A stretch of DNA of 64,000 nt from Gammaproteobacteria bacterium (GTDB lineage Bacteria > Pseudomonadota > Gammaproteobacteria > Steroidobacterales > Steroidobacteraceae): the NCBI GenBank assembly GCA_003134045.1, contig PLAH01000039.1, forward strand, positions 41,538 through 105,537, given 5' to 3'. This document shows positions 44,863 to 54,762 of the stretch, piece after piece. The position numbers and the translations under genes are program-made. Numbering within the stretch: the stretch's first letter is position 1; the number at the start of each line of letters is the position of its first letter. The notes under the pieces were generated by a model that was given only the letters and a program-made list of their open reading frames with translations, made no database searches and was not told where the DNA came from.

Positions 44863-45972
44863 CTAAACCCCTGATGATTCATCGTTCGCGAGCGGCCAAT
44901 TGGCCCGCGCGCCCAATCCGAAATCCGACCACACCGGCGCGATCCCGCCGCTCGCGGCACCCGCGCCATCCAGCACCCCGGGGCCAGCCATCGTCCCGCC
45001 CGCACCGCGCGTCGCGCCAAGGCGGCTCGCCGCCAATCTCAAACACCCCGCGAGCGCGATCATCGCGCCGTTGTCGGTGCAAAACTCGGTCCGCGGGAAG
45101 TACAGCTCCGCTCCGCTCTCGGCCGCAATGACGCCGAGACGCTGGCGCAGTTTCCGATTGGCGCCCACGCCCCCCGCGACCACCAGACGCCGGTGCCCGG
45201 TGGCCCGCAACGCGCGCCGCGATTTTTCCGCCAGCGTGTCGACCACGGCTTCCTGAAAGCCGCGCGCCACATCCGCTCGCAGTTCGTCGTCCAACGCGCG
45301 GCCGCGCAAGGCTACTAGGGCTGCGGTCTTCAAGCCACTGAAACTGAATGCGAGGCCTGGCCGATCGAGCATGGGCCGCGGAAAGACGAAGCGCCCCGCA
45401 CGGCCGTTTTCCGCCAGATGCGCCAGCGCCGCGCCGCCCGGGTAGGGCAAACCCAACATTTTGGCGGTCTTGTCGAACGCCTCGCCGGCCGCATCGTCGA
45501 GGGTTTCGCCGAGGATCCGATACCGCCCCAGTCCCGCCACATCGATCAATTGGGTGTGACCCCCGGAGACCAGCAACGCCAGGAACGGGAATGACGGCGG
45601 ACTGTCCTCGAGCAGCGGCGCGAGCAAGTGTCCCTCCAGATGATGCACCCGGATGGCAGGCGTTCCCCAGGCATAGGCGAGGCTCCGGGCAAAGCCGGCC
45701 CCCGTGAGCAGCGCGCCGATCAGCCCCGGCCCGGCGGTGTAGGCCACCCCGTCGATGGAGTCGCGGGCGGATCCCGACTTGGCCAGCGCCTCCCGCACCA
45801 GCGGCAGCAGCCGCCGGACGTGGTCCCGCGAGGCCAGCTCGGGCACGACGCCGCCATATGCTTGGTGCATTGCAATCTGGCTGTAAAGTGCGTGCGACAA
45901 CAGGCCGCGGACGTCGTCATACACCGCCACGGCCGTCTCGTCGCAAGAAGTCTCGATCCCGATGACCCGCAT
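44863..45972 (-). CDS. tsaD: tRNA threonylcarbamoyladenosine synthase subunit TsaD
   Basis: 369 residues from ATG 45972, AAAGGATTT upstream. Signatures [44 protein letters not shown] (metal His pair), [11 protein letters not shown] and [12 protein letters not shown]. It transfers threonylcarbamoyl to A37 of ANN-decoding tRNAs. Typical length is about 340; here a Gly/Ala-rich insertion of about 28 residues lies after the [12 protein letters not shown] motif. It is divergent from rpsU, the conserved arrangement. Confidence 0.94.
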   Translation of the reverse strand: MRVIGIETSCDETAVAVYDDVRGLLSHALYSQIAMHQAYGGVVPELASRDHVRRLLPLVREALAKSGSARDSIDGVAYTAGPGLIGALLTGAGFARSLAYAWGTPAIRVHHLEGHLLAPLLEDSPPSFPFLALLVSGGHTQLIDVAGLGRYRILGETLDDAAGEAFDKTAKMLGLPYPGGAALAHLAENGRAGRFVFPRPMLDRPGLAFSFSGLKTAALVALRGRALDDELRADVARGFQEAVVDTLAEKSRRALRATGHRRLVVAGGVGANRKLRQRLGVIAAESGAELYFPRTEFCTDNGAMIALAGCLRLAASRLGATRGAGGTMAGPGVLDGAGAASGGIAPVWSDFGLGARANWPLANDESSGV

Positions 45973-46033
45973 AAATCCTTTGACTCCACCTTGCCAAAAA
46001 TGCGGGCCGCTGCCCGCGCCCGTGCGCAATTCT

Positions 46034-46062
46034 TTGCCTTTTGTAGGGGCGCCCTTTAGAAT
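46034..46062 (+). promoter_or_regulatory. Promoter of the rpsU–dnaG–rpoD operon
   Basis: TTGCCT at 46034-46039, 17-base spacer, TAGAAT at 46057-46062, within the divergent tsaD/rpsU gap. Transcription would start near 46069, 51 bases before the rpsU ATG. Confidence 0.6.
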
Positions 46063-46119
46063 GCGCGCCCTTGTCGCCGAATGCCGGCGTCCTTTTGCCT
46101 TAAGACTTGAGGTTTTTGA

Positions 46120-46374
46120 ATGCCCAGCGTTCGTGTTCGCGAGAACGAGTATTTCGATGCCGCCCTGCGCCGCTTCAAGCGCGCCTGTGAAAAAGCGGGC
46201 GTCCTCACCGAGCTTCGACGCCGGGAATTCTACGAGAAGCCGACCCAGGAACGTAAGCGAAAGAAGGCGGCCGCCGTGAAGCGCCACCTGAAGCGCCTGT
46301 CGCGCGAGAACATGCGCGGCACCGGCGGCGCTCCGTCCAGCCCACCCGCGGCTGCGCCATCCCGCCCGTATTGA
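46120..46374 (+). CDS. rpsU: 30S ribosomal protein S21
   Basis: 84 residues: [33 protein letters not shown] fits S21 closely. The usual length is 71; about 13 Gly/Pro/Ala-rich residues extend the C-terminus ([10 protein letters not shown]). S21 helps initiation at the anti-Shine-Dalgarno region. First gene of the macromolecular synthesis operon. Confidence 0.94.
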   Translation: MPSVRVRENEYFDAALRRFKRACEKAGVLTELRRREFYEKPTQERKRKKAAAVKRHLKRLSRENMRGTGGAPSSPPAAAPSRPY

Positions 46375-46399
46375 CGCCTCCATTCGAAGGTCGCTCCCT

Positions 46400-46849
46400 T
46401 TGTCTGACCTGAAAGGGCGAATTACCGACGACATGAAGGCCGCGATGCGCTCCGGAGAAAAGGAGCGCCTCGGCGTCATTCGCATGGCCACCGCCGCCAT
46501 CAAGCAGCGGGAAGTCGACGAGCGTATTACGTTGGACGACTCGCAAGTCCTCGCCGTGCTCGAGAAAATGATCAAGCAGCGCAAGGAGTCCGTGGCGCAG
46601 TTCCAGACGGGCAACCGGCCCGATCTGGTCGACAAGGAAAATGCGGAAATCGCCTTGCTGCAGGCCTACCTGCCCTCGCAGCTGAGCGAGGCGGAAATCG
46701 ATGCCCTGGTGAGCGAGACCATCGCCGCCACCGGCGCCGCCAGCATCAAGGACATGGGTAAAGTCATGGGCATCATCAAGGGTAAGGCCCAGGGCCGAGC
46801 CGACATGGCCGCCGTCGGCGCGAAGATCAAAGCCAAGCTCGGCGGTTGA
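46400..46849 (+). CDS. yqeY: YqeY/GatB-like protein
   Basis: 149 residues. TTG 46400 is the best start ([25 protein letters not shown]). Family motifs [51 protein letters not shown] and [18 protein letters not shown] are present, resembling the tRNA-dependent amidotransferase GatB tail domain. It is regularly found between rpsU and dnaG in proteobacteria; function not established. Confidence 0.92.
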   Translation: MSDLKGRITDDMKAAMRSGEKERLGVIRMATAAIKQREVDERITLDDSQVLAVLEKMIKQRKESVAQFQTGNRPDLVDKENAEIALLQAYLPSQLSEAEIDALVSETIAATGAASIKDMGKVMGIIKGKAQGRADMAAVGAKIKAKLGG

Positions 46850-46862
46850 CCGCAACCGGTCC

Positions 46863-48656
46863 ATGGCCGGCCGCATCCCACAGGCGTTTCTCGACGAAAT
46901 CGTCGCCCGCGCGGACATCGTCGAGATCATCGGCGCCCGCGTTCCCCTCAAGAAGTCGGGCCGCGAGTTCAAGGCCAACTGCCCGTTCCATAACGAGAAA
47001 TCGCCGTCCTTCTGGGTGAGCCCGGAGAAGCAGTTCTACCACTGCTTCGGCTGCGGCGCGCACGGCACCGTCATCGGCTTTCTCATGCAGTACGAGAAGA
47101 TGGACTTCATCGACGCGGTGGCGGACCTCGCGCAGCGCGCCGGCCTGGAGCTGCCGAAGGAGGCCCAGGGCCCGCGCGATGCGGGCAGCGTGGATCTGCA
47201 CGACGTCACGGCCAAAGCGGCCCGCTTCTTCGAACAGAATCTCGCCGACAATCCGCGCGCTCGAGCCTATCTCGAGACGCGCGGCATCGACGCGAAAACC
47301 CGCGCGAACTTTGCCTTAGGGTACGCGCCCGATTCCTGGGACGCCCTGCTCACGCGCTTCGGCACGCAGGACGACGAGCGGCGCCGGCTGTTCCAGGTGG
47401 GTCTCATCATCGAACGCGACACCCGCGGCGGTGAGCGCGCTGCCGGCTTCTACGATCGCTTCCGCGACCGGCTGATGTTTCCCATTCGCGATTCGCGCGG
47501 CCGCGTCATCGCCTTCGGCGGCCGGGTGATCGACAAGGGCGAACCGAAGTACTTGAACTCGCCGGAGACCCCGCTGTTTCACAAAGGCCGCGAACTCTAC
47601 GGCCTGTATGAGGCGCGCCAGGCCCACACGGATTTCAAGCGCCTGATGATCGTAGAAGGCTACATGGACGTGGTGCGCCTGCATCAGGCGGGCATCACCT
47701 ATGCCGTCGCGACGCTGGGCACCGCCACCACCCAGGAGCATTTGAACAAAATTTTCAGAATCACCAGCGAACTGGTGTTTTGTTTCGACGGCGACCGGGC
47801 CGGCCGGCAAGCGGCGTGGCGCGCGCTCGACAACGCGCTGCCCCTGGCACGCGACGGGCGCGAGCTCAAATTCCTGTTCCTGCCCGAGGGACACGATCCG
47901 GATACGCTGGTCGCCCTGGAAGGGCGCGAGGCGTTCGAGGCGCGGCTGAAGAGCGCCCTGCCGCTGTCCGAGTACCTGGTCCAGCAGCTGAAGCTCGATT
48001 TGGACCTGGACAGCGTGGACGGGCGGGCCAAGCTCAAGGCGTTGGCGGCGCCCCTGTTCGCCCGCATGCCGGACGGCATTTATCGCGAATTGCTGGCCGA
48101 TCGGCTCGCCGCCGAGATCCGCATGCCCGCCGTGAAATTGAAGGAATACCTGTTTGCCGGCGACCCAAAACGGCCGGCCCCGGCACCCGCGGAACCCGGC
48201 ACGCCCCGGCGCAGTCGAAATAGCGCAGGGCGCGGCAATCTGCTCAGCCAGGCCATCACCCTGGTGCTGCACCATCCCGCGGCAGCGCGCTCGGTGACCG
48301 ATATCGAGGCTCTAGGCAGTGTCGACCGGCCCGGTGTCAGCGTGCTGAAGGAGCTGTTGGAGCAGGCCGCCGGCATGGCCCAGCCCAGCACCGGCATGCT
48401 GCTCGAGCGGTGGCGGGAGCGTGCGGAATACGCCCGCCTGACCGAACTTGCCATGTCGGACCCCATGGTGGCCGATGCGGTGGGCACCGCCAAGGAGCTC
48501 CAAATGGCGGTCCAAAAGCTTCTCGAGGAGTATGGTCCCGGTCGCAGAACGGATGATTTGCTGCGAAAAGCGGAGGAATTGGGGTTGAATTACGACGAAA
48601 AGGCCGAATTAACATTACTTCTCAAAGCGAAAGGGCGCCCCCGGGCTCCCTCCTGA
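46863..48656 (+). CDS. dnaG: DNA primase
   Basis: 597 residues. The N-terminal CHC2 zinc finger has CPFHNEKSPSF and YHCFGCGAHG. The RNA-polymerase core has GYAPDSWDALL, FGGRVIDKGEPKYLNSPETP, the Toprim MIVEGYMDVVRLHQAG and CFDGDRAGRQAAWRA. The C-terminal DnaB-binding helical domain follows a Pro/Ala-rich linker near residue 440. It synthesises RNA primers for replication. Confidence 0.96.
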   Translation: MAGRIPQAFLDEIVARADIVEIIGARVPLKKSGREFKANCPFHNEKSPSFWVSPEKQFYHCFGCGAHGTVIGFLMQYEKMDFIDAVADLAQRAGLELPKEAQGPRDAGSVDLHDVTAKAARFFEQNLADNPRARAYLETRGIDAKTRANFALGYAPDSWDALLTRFGTQDDERRRLFQVGLIIERDTRGGERAAGFYDRFRDRLMFPIRDSRGRVIAFGGRVIDKGEPKYLNSPETPLFHKGRELYGLYEARQAHTDFKRLMIVEGYMDVVRLHQAGITYAVATLGTATTQEHLNKIFRITSELVFCFDGDRAGRQAAWRALDNALPLARDGRELKFLFLPEGHDPDTLVALEGREAFEARLKSALPLSEYLVQQLKLDLDLDSVDGRAKLKALAAPLFARMPDGIYRELLADRLAAEIRMPAVKLKEYLFAGDPKRPAPAPAEPGTPRRSRNSAGRGNLLSQAITLVLHHPAAARSVTDIEALGSVDRPGVSVLKELLEQAAGMAQPSTGMLLERWRERAEYARLTELAMSDPMVADAVGTAKELQMAVQKLLEEYGPGRRTDDLLRKAEELGLNYDEKAELTLLLKAKGRPRAPS

Positions 48657-48743
48657 TCGTCAAGCATTGGTGGCCAGAAATTGACCAGGATCGTATACTT
48701 GTCGGCTGAGCGTTAAACCTCCAGATTTCCAGAGGCGTCCACC

Positions 48744-50624
48744 TTGATCAAAAAAGCCCCGTCAGGCACCGCGAATCAAATTGCGGACGAGCGTCAATCG
48801 CAACTCAAATTGTTGATCTCGCGCGGCAAGGAGCAGGGCTACCTCACCTACGCGGAAGTGAACGACCACTTGCCGAGCGAAATCGTCGATCCCGAGCAGA
48901 TCGAAGACATCGTCAACATGATCAACGATATGGGCATTCCGGTCTATGAAAAGGCGCCGGATGCCGAAGCGTTACTGTTGACGGACGCCACCGCGGCTCC
49001 CGACGAAGAAGCGGTCGAAGAGGCCACCGCCGCGCTCGCGAATCTCGACGCCGAATTCGGCCGCACCACCGATCCCGTGCGCATGTACATGCGCGAAATG
49101 GGCACCGTCGAGTTGCTGACGCGGGAAGGCGAAATTCGCATCGCGAAGCGCATCGAAGAAGGCCTCGAGGCCGTCAAGATCGCGCTCGGCAGCTATCCCG
49201 GCACCTACGATTACCTGTTGCGGTCCTATGAGACCGTCAAAGCGGGCCAGATGCGCCTGGTCGACGTGATCGTCGGCTTCGTCGATCCGAATGCGCCCGA
49301 CGAAATCGCGCAGCCGCAGAATCCGAAGATGATGGCGCTGGAACGCGAAGAGGCCGGCGACAGCGAAGACGAAGCCGACGGCGACGAGGACGAGGAAGCC
49401 ATCGACACGGGGCCGGACCCCGAAGAGGCCGCGAAGCGTTTCGCGTCCATCGCGAAGTCGCATCATCAGTTCTTGGGTGCGCTCGACAAGCTCGGCGCCA
49501 AGGACCCCAAGACGCTGAAGATCCGCAAGAAGATCTGCGGCGAGCTGATGGAATTGAAGCTCTCGCCCAAGATGTTCGATCAATTGATCGACAACCTGCG
49601 CCAGCACGTGACCGAAGTGCGCCTGCTCGAGAAGGAAATCATGTTCCTCTGCATCAAGCAGGCGGGCATGCCGCGCAAGGATTTCATCTCGACGTTCCCG
49701 AAGAACGAGACCAGCACCAAGTGGCTGGACAAGCACATCAAGGCCAAGAAGCGCTACTCCGCGCCGCTCGCGAAGTTCAAGGACGAGGTCGAACGCCGTC
49801 AGAACAAGCTGCTCGATCTCGAGGGCTTGTTCCACGTTCTCATCAGCGAGATCAAGGAGATCAATCGCGAAGTCTCCATCGGCGAGGCGAAGGCGCGCCG
49901 CGCGAAGAAGGAGATGGTCGAGGCCAATCTGCGCCTCGTGATCTCCATCGCCAAGAAATACACGAACCGCGGCCTGCAGTTCCTGGATCTCATCCAGGAG
50001 GGCAACATCGGTTTGATGAAGGCGGTCGACAAGTTCGAATACCGCCGCGGCTACAAGTTCTCGACCTATGCGACATGGTGGATCCGCCAGGCCATCACCC
50101 GCTCGATCGCGGACCAGGCCCGCACCATCCGTATTCCGGTGCACATGATCGAAACGATCAACAAGCTCAATCGCATTTCCCGCCAGATGCTGCAGGAGAT
50201 GGGCCGCGAGCCGACGCCGGAAGAATTGGCCGTGCGCATGGAAATGCCCGAGGACAAGGTGCGCAAGGTTCTCAAGATCGCCAAGGAGCCCATCTCGATG
50301 GAAACTCCGATCGGCGACGATGAGGATTCGCACTTGGGCGATTTCATCGAGGACACCTCGGTATCCTCGCCCATCGATTCGGCCACCACCGAATCGCTGC
50401 GGGAGACCACCCACTCCGTGCTCGCACAGCTGACGCCGCGCGAAGCCAAGGTGCTGCGCATGCGCTTCGGCATCGACATGAACACCGACCACACGCTGGA
50501 AGAAGTCGGCAAGCAGTTCGATGTCACGCGCGAGCGGATTCGCCAGATAGAGGCCAAGGCGCTGCGCAAACTTCGCCATCCCAGCCGCAGTGAGCAGCTG
50601 CGCAGCTTCTTGATGGACGACTGA
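48744..50624 (+). CDS. rpoD: RNA polymerase primary sigma factor RpoD
   Basis: 626 residues from TTG 48744, AGAGG at 8 bases. Region 1.1 at about residues 20-90, region 1.2 [21 protein letters not shown], a non-conserved acidic insert around residues 205-230, regions 2.1-2.4 with [39 protein letters not shown] in shorter blocks, region 3 and region 4 [30 protein letters not shown] similarly. It directs housekeeping transcription. Last gene of the operon. Confidence 0.97.
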   Translation: MIKKAPSGTANQIADERQSQLKLLISRGKEQGYLTYAEVNDHLPSEIVDPEQIEDIVNMINDMGIPVYEKAPDAEALLLTDATAAPDEEAVEEATAALANLDAEFGRTTDPVRMYMREMGTVELLTREGEIRIAKRIEEGLEAVKIALGSYPGTYDYLLRSYETVKAGQMRLVDVIVGFVDPNAPDEIAQPQNPKMMALEREEAGDSEDEADGDEDEEAIDTGPDPEEAAKRFASIAKSHHQFLGALDKLGAKDPKTLKIRKKICGELMELKLSPKMFDQLIDNLRQHVTEVRLLEKEIMFLCIKQAGMPRKDFISTFPKNETSTKWLDKHIKAKKRYSAPLAKFKDEVERRQNKLLDLEGLFHVLISEIKEINREVSIGEAKARRAKKEMVEANLRLVISIAKKYTNRGLQFLDLIQEGNIGLMKAVDKFEYRRGYKFSTYATWWIRQAITRSIADQARTIRIPVHMIETINKLNRISRQMLQEMGREPTPEELAVRMEMPEDKVRKVLKIAKEPISMETPIGDDEDSHLGDFIEDTSVSSPIDSATTESLRETTHSVLAQLTPREAKVLRMRFGIDMNTDHTLEEVGKQFDVTRERIRQIEAKALRKLRHPSRSEQLRSFLMDD

Positions 50625-50678
50625 ATCCGGTGCCCGTGGGCGGCGACTGCGCCGCCACGATCGGCTTCGCCCGATCCA

Positions 50679-50710
50679 AGCCCCGCCAGTCCGACTCGCG
50701 GGGCTTTTTT
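50679..50710 (+). terminator. Rho-independent terminator after rpoD
   Basis: AGCCCCGC at 50679-50686 pairs with GCGGGGCT at 50698-50705, loop of 11 bases, followed by TTTTT. It lies 55 bases after the rpoD stop, between rpoD and the convergent OsmC gene. Confidence 0.85.
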
Positions 50711-50760
50711 GTGCCCGGTGCCGGCGCCCCATGAGAACCGTCGGCCAACTCCGCCGCGTC

Positions 50761-51195
50761 CTACGCGACGATCACATCCACCGTCAGATGCCGCTCGCTG
50801 GTGAGCGAGTTCGACACCAGGCAGGTCTGCTCGGCCTTCTCCAGCAGCTTCTTGGCGCGCTCCACGTCCGCGCCGGCCGGTACGCTCAGTTTCGCGTGCG
50901 TATCGAAGCGCGTGAAGCGCATTTTCCCTTCCACCCGGTCGAGCGTCCCCTGGGTGCGCGCCTCCAGGTTCGTCCACGCAAATTTCGACGCCGCCGCGAT
51001 GGCGCGAAAGTTCAGCACGAAGCAATCCGCCACCGACGCCGTGAACAGTCCCTCCGGCGACCACTGATTGCCCGGCCCGTCGAATTCCTTCGGCGGCGCC
51101 GACTCGATGACGCGCATGCCGTCCGCCGACAAGGGAACGTCGCCGCCCGGCCGGACCACGGCGTTGACGATGTAGCGATGAGGGAAAGGATGCAT
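50761..51195 (-). CDS. OsmC family peroxidase-like protein
   Basis: 144 residues. The peroxidatic Cys is in [14 protein letters not shown] and the resolving Cys in [25 protein letters not shown] and [12 protein letters not shown] fit the family. OsmC-type proteins reduce organic hydroperoxides in the cytoplasm. Monocistronic-looking, converging on the rpoD terminator. Confidence 0.92.
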   Translation of the reverse strand: MHPFPHRYIVNAVVRPGGDVPLSADGMRVIESAPPKEFDGPGNQWSPEGLFTASVADCFVLNFRAIAAASKFAWTNLEARTQGTLDRVEGKMRFTRFDTHAKLSVPAGADVERAKKLLEKAEQTCLVSNSLTSERHLTVDVIVA

Positions 51196-51268
51196 GACGA
51201 CTCCGCGAGACGTATCGGTGGACCGCCCGAATCATACGCGGCGCCCCGCTCGGAAGCGATCAGTACAT

Positions 51269-51811
51269 TCATGCGCGCCCCGGTGGCGGCCGCGGACCGA
51301 ACAGATTCAGGGCCGGGCCATCCCTGGTCAGTTGGATGCTGCGCTCGAGTCGCAGACCGATTTTGGCCAGCACCGCCATGGACCCGAGGTTCTCCGGGGA
51401 AGTAATGGCGACGATGCGGCCGAGGCCCAGCTCCCGCCCGCGCTGCAGTACCGCCGCCGCCGATTCCGACGCGTACCCCTTCGACCAATGCTGGGTCAAA
51501 AAGGCGAACCCCACGTCGACATCCGGCAGCGTCGCGCGCTTGACCAGGCCGCAAATTCCGATCGGCGTACCGTCCCGCAGGCTGGTCAGGTACAGTCCGA
51601 AACCGTGGCGGCGATAGCTGTCCATGGGACCCTTCAAAATATATTCCCGCGCGTCCGCCAGCGTGCGCACTCCCTTGTCGCCGATGAAGCGCAGAAACCC
51701 GTCCTCGTTCAAGAGCTGCAGGATGAAAGCGGCGTCGCCGAGCCTCAACTCCCGCAGGTTGAGACGCGCGGTCACGAGTACGTTCACGTGGGCGTCCACG
51801 CTCACGTTCAT
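51269..51811 (-). CDS. GNAT N-acetyltransferase, RimJ/RimL type
   Basis: 180 residues from ATG 51811. LVTARLNLRELRLGDAAFI is the typical start; GFAFLTQHWSKGYASESAAAVL and ITSPENLGSMAVLAKIGLRLE contain the acetyl-CoA-binding loop. Substrate unknown. It follows the PaiB-like gene by 31 bases on the same strand, so the pair is probably one transcript. Confidence 0.88.
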   Translation of the reverse strand: MNVSVDAHVNVLVTARLNLRELRLGDAAFILQLLNEDGFLRFIGDKGVRTLADAREYILKGPMDSYRRHGFGLYLTSLRDGTPIGICGLVKRATLPDVDVGFAFLTQHWSKGYASESAAAVLQRGRELGLGRIVAITSPENLGSMAVLAKIGLRLERSIQLTRDGPALNLFGPRPPPGRA

Positions 51812-51842
51812 GGCCGATCCGGCCCGCCACCCGGCATTGCGT

Positions 51843-52475
51843 TCACCCGCGCTCCGACAGCATGTCCGCGATCTCGGCCGACTGCTCATCGCCGGCCGCC
51901 CGCAGTCCGTCGATGACGCCTCGTCGATCGGCGGCGTTGCGGTTCTGGCTCACCTTCCACTTGCCGGTCATGCGCGTGATCGAAAACTCGAACCCCACGA
52001 TGGCGCCCAACATCGTCCGCACGTAGTCCGCCGGCGCATCGGCGACTTTCCACGGCAGCCAGCGCGTACTCTCGTGCGTATCCGTCAAGGTTTCGAGCAG
52101 GGCCATGAGCCAGTCCACGTCCTGCACGAAGCGCAGCGTTCCGTACGCATGCACCACGGCGTAATCCCAGGTCGGCACGACTTCGCCGGTGACCTGCTTG
52201 GTGGGATACAACGAGGGTGAGATATACACCTGCGGGCCCTGAAAAATCGCCAATGCCTCGCGTTCGAGGCCGCTCTGCCGCCACAGCGGATTGGCGCGCG
52301 CGATATGTCCCCGCAACACCCCGTGCGGCGCGGGCGCGGACAGCGTCTGCACGGGCACGTGGTCGGCCACCAGCGCCGAATCGTTCCACGTAACCAACGT
52401 CGCGAGCGGGTGGGCGCGCATCAGGGCATGCAGCACCTCGACCCGGGTCTCATCGAATGGCTGCGGCAAGTACAT
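51843..52475 (-). CDS. PaiB-like FMN-binding split-barrel protein
   Basis: 210 residues from ATG 52475, GAGAGGATACCGA upstream. MYLPQPFDETRVEVLHALM, HPLATLVTW, HIARANPLWR, FQGPQVYISPSLYP and VVPTWDYAVVHAYG are typical of the PaiB/FMN-binding negative transcriptional regulator family. In Bacillus, PaiB pairs with the acetyltransferase PaiA; here a GNAT gene follows, though of RimJ/RimL type. Confidence 0.9.
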   Translation of the reverse strand: MYLPQPFDETRVEVLHALMRAHPLATLVTWNDSALVADHVPVQTLSAPAPHGVLRGHIARANPLWRQSGLEREALAIFQGPQVYISPSLYPTKQVTGEVVPTWDYAVVHAYGTLRFVQDVDWLMALLETLTDTHESTRWLPWKVADAPADYVRTMLGAIVGFEFSITRMTGKWKVSQNRNAADRRGVIDGLRAAGDEQSAEIADMLSERG

Positions 52476-52629
52476 TCGGTATCCTCTCAACGGCAGGCGC
52501 GGTATCCCGATAGCCTAAAGGGTCCGCCGCGCGCACGCCACTCTGCACTACAAAGTGTCGGACCCAGCCGCTGCTGGTATCATGGGCCGCGCCCGCGGCA
52601 TCGGCCCTTCACAGAGTTCATCGACTATC

Positions 52630-54597
52630 GTGACGTCTCGGATCCAGACACTGAAACTTGGGATGGCTGCGGCTTGTTTGATCGGATCGGCGGCGCAAAC
52701 CGCGTTCGCCGACGGCGTCAGCGCCTACCTGCCGTTGAACCTCGAGCCCGAGGTCGAGCGCCAGATCGAACGCGTGCTCATTCTGGCGGACGAGCCCGTG
52801 CTCAAGCGGCCCTTCGCGGTGGCCCTGGTGCAGCTGGCATTGCCCCAGGCGTGCCTGCGCGACAAGGCGCTGTGCGTCAAGGTGAAGAAATACCTGGAGC
52901 GCTATACGCACGACTATGCGCTGACCCACGCCAGCGTCACCGGCTCGATTACGCACGGCGCGGACGGCACGGTCCCCAACGAGCATGGGCTGCCGACGCA
53001 GAGCAAGTACGAGGTTTCCGCCCAAGCGTACGTTCAGCCCAACGACTACTTCCTGGCGAGCGCCGGGGCGATTGCCTACCAGGGACGGACCGTTCCGACG
53101 GGCTCGATGTTGAGCTTCGGCTTCAACTGGGCGCAGCTCGATGTCGGGTACCGCGATCATTGGTTTTCCCCGGCCACGGACAGCACGATGATGATCGGCA
53201 CCGAGTCGCCGACGATGCCCTCGGTGACGCTGTCGAATTACGAACCGCTGACGCGCGCCGGTTTTCAATACGAGTTCTTCCTCGCCCGCATGTCGAGCTC
53301 CGATCATATTCTCGGCGGCGGGCAGGGAACCACCGTCGAGGGCCGCGGCAATCCGAAGCTCTTCGGCGCGCAGTTTTCCATCGAGCCGTTCAGCGGTTGG
53401 TCTGTCGGCGTCAACCGGCAGCTGCAATACGGCGGTGCGGGACTTCCGGACTCGGCAAGTTTTCTGGCCAGGGATTTCTTCAAACCGGGCGGCCAGTCGC
53501 AGACGCAAGGCAATCAAGAAGCCTCCTACGTCAGCCGCTTCATCTTTCCGGCCAAGACACCGTTCGCCTTCTACGTGCAGTATGCCGGCGAGAACACGCT
53601 GAACGGCGGAAGCTATCTGCTCGGCGAATCGTCGCTCACGGCGGGCATCGATTTCCCGAAGCTTTGGAACTACTTCGATCTGACCTACGAGACCGCCGAG
53701 TGGCAGAACGCCTGGTACGTCAATAGTGTGTTCCTGGACGGCATGGTCAACGACGGGCTGGTGACCGGTCAATGGGGAGCCGACCAGCGGGTATTCAACG
53801 ACGGCGTGGGTGCCCGCAGCCAAATGCTGCGCATCGGCTGGGAACCGCCGTTCGGCGGATACCTGGAAGAACGCGTACGCACGTTGGTCAATCAGACGTA
53901 TGGCGCCTACCCGTACCATCATTATCTGGACTTGACCCTACGCTATTCCCGGCCGTGGAACGACTTGACGGTGGGCGGCGAAGCCGTGGCGGGACGCGAT
54001 ATTTTCGGCAAGTCGTTTTCAAGGCTGTCGGGCTTCGTTCGCTATGGCGGAACCCAGCACACCCGCGACTATGACACCGAAGACGACGACACGCCCTCGG
54101 ACTCCGGCGATGTACAGGGAACCGAGCTGTTCGTCGATGCCGGTGCGAACGCGAATCGGGTGCGCATCGATTTGCAGAAGGGCCTGCCCATCACGACATC
54201 CAAGGTGATGTATGGCCCTCATGTGGCGTTCGGTGCGCGCCGCGCCGTCTCCGACAACAACGATTTGGGCGTGCGCATCGAAATCGACCAGGTGGACGAT
54301 CATTCGCTGATCGGGGTGCGCCCCGTCGATTATCGATACCGCATCGGCGAGACGGCCGCGATCAGCGTGTTCGCGGGCGTCAACCGCTACGCGCTTGCGA
54401 CCCCGGCGTACTCGCTCTACGCCGGCCTCGGCGCTCAATGGCGCAATGTCTTCCCCAAATGGGACTTCGGCGTGGATTTGCGCTACGCTCAGAACGTCGC
54501 GCGAAATCATGTACTTGCAACGGACCCTCAGGGGATCAGGCCCGACAGCTTCTACAAGATCGAAAGCGTGGTCGGTTACATCTCACGGCGGTTCTGA
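52630..54597 (+). CDS. Wzi-like capsule assembly outer-membrane protein
   Basis: 655 residues from GTG 52630, which gives a signal peptide (LKLGMAAACLIGSAAQTAFA). An N-terminal helical part with two Cys (QACLRDKALCVKV) precedes a long beta-strand-rich region with repeated aromatic turns: QLDVGYRDHWFSP, PLTRAGFQYEFFLARM, RFIFPAKTPFAFYVQYAG, ending VVGYISRRF, a beta-barrel C-terminal signature. This fits the Wzi family, which binds capsular polysaccharide at the surface. No capsule export genes are in the window. Confidence 0.82.
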   Translation: MTSRIQTLKLGMAAACLIGSAAQTAFADGVSAYLPLNLEPEVERQIERVLILADEPVLKRPFAVALVQLALPQACLRDKALCVKVKKYLERYTHDYALTHASVTGSITHGADGTVPNEHGLPTQSKYEVSAQAYVQPNDYFLASAGAIAYQGRTVPTGSMLSFGFNWAQLDVGYRDHWFSPATDSTMMIGTESPTMPSVTLSNYEPLTRAGFQYEFFLARMSSSDHILGGGQGTTVEGRGNPKLFGAQFSIEPFSGWSVGVNRQLQYGGAGLPDSASFLARDFFKPGGQSQTQGNQEASYVSRFIFPAKTPFAFYVQYAGENTLNGGSYLLGESSLTAGIDFPKLWNYFDLTYETAEWQNAWYVNSVFLDGMVNDGLVTGQWGADQRVFNDGVGARSQMLRIGWEPPFGGYLEERVRTLVNQTYGAYPYHHYLDLTLRYSRPWNDLTVGGEAVAGRDIFGKSFSRLSGFVRYGGTQHTRDYDTEDDDTPSDSGDVQGTELFVDAGANANRVRIDLQKGLPITTSKVMYGPHVAFGARRAVSDNNDLGVRIEIDQVDDHSLIGVRPVDYRYRIGETAAISVFAGVNRYALATPAYSLYAGLGAQWRNVFPKWDFGVDLRYAQNVARNHVLATDPQGIRPDSFYKIESVVGYISRRF

Positions 54598-54618
54598 CGC
54601 AGCAACGGAGGGAAACTC

Positions 54619-54762
54619 ATGGACGAGCATCCACTGGATGCCAAGCGGGATCCCAGCCTCGCGTGGCGGCATAATCTCAAAGTCAAAATGGCGTGGGCGT
54701 TCGCCGCAAAGCTGTTGGGACTGACCGTGCTCTGGTTCCTGTTCTTCCGAGGCCATGCCTGA
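54619..54762 (+). CDS. cydP: Cytochrome bd small subunit CydP
   Basis: 47 residues, MDEHPLDAKRDPSLAWRHNL, one transmembrane helix (AKLLGLTVLWFLFF) near the C-terminus. GGAGGGAAACTC precedes the ATG. Position just before cydA and the size fit CydP, described as a small subunit of proteobacterial bd oxidases. Its TGA overlaps the cydA ATG. Confidence 0.75.
   Translation: MDEHPLDAKRDPSLAWRHNLKVKMAWAFAAKLLGLTVLWFLFFRGHA

Noticed and set aside
48670..48705. TTGACC and TATACT just before rpoD as a dedicated promoter
   Set aside because: The two hexamers are only 7 bases apart, so they cannot form one sigma-70 promoter.
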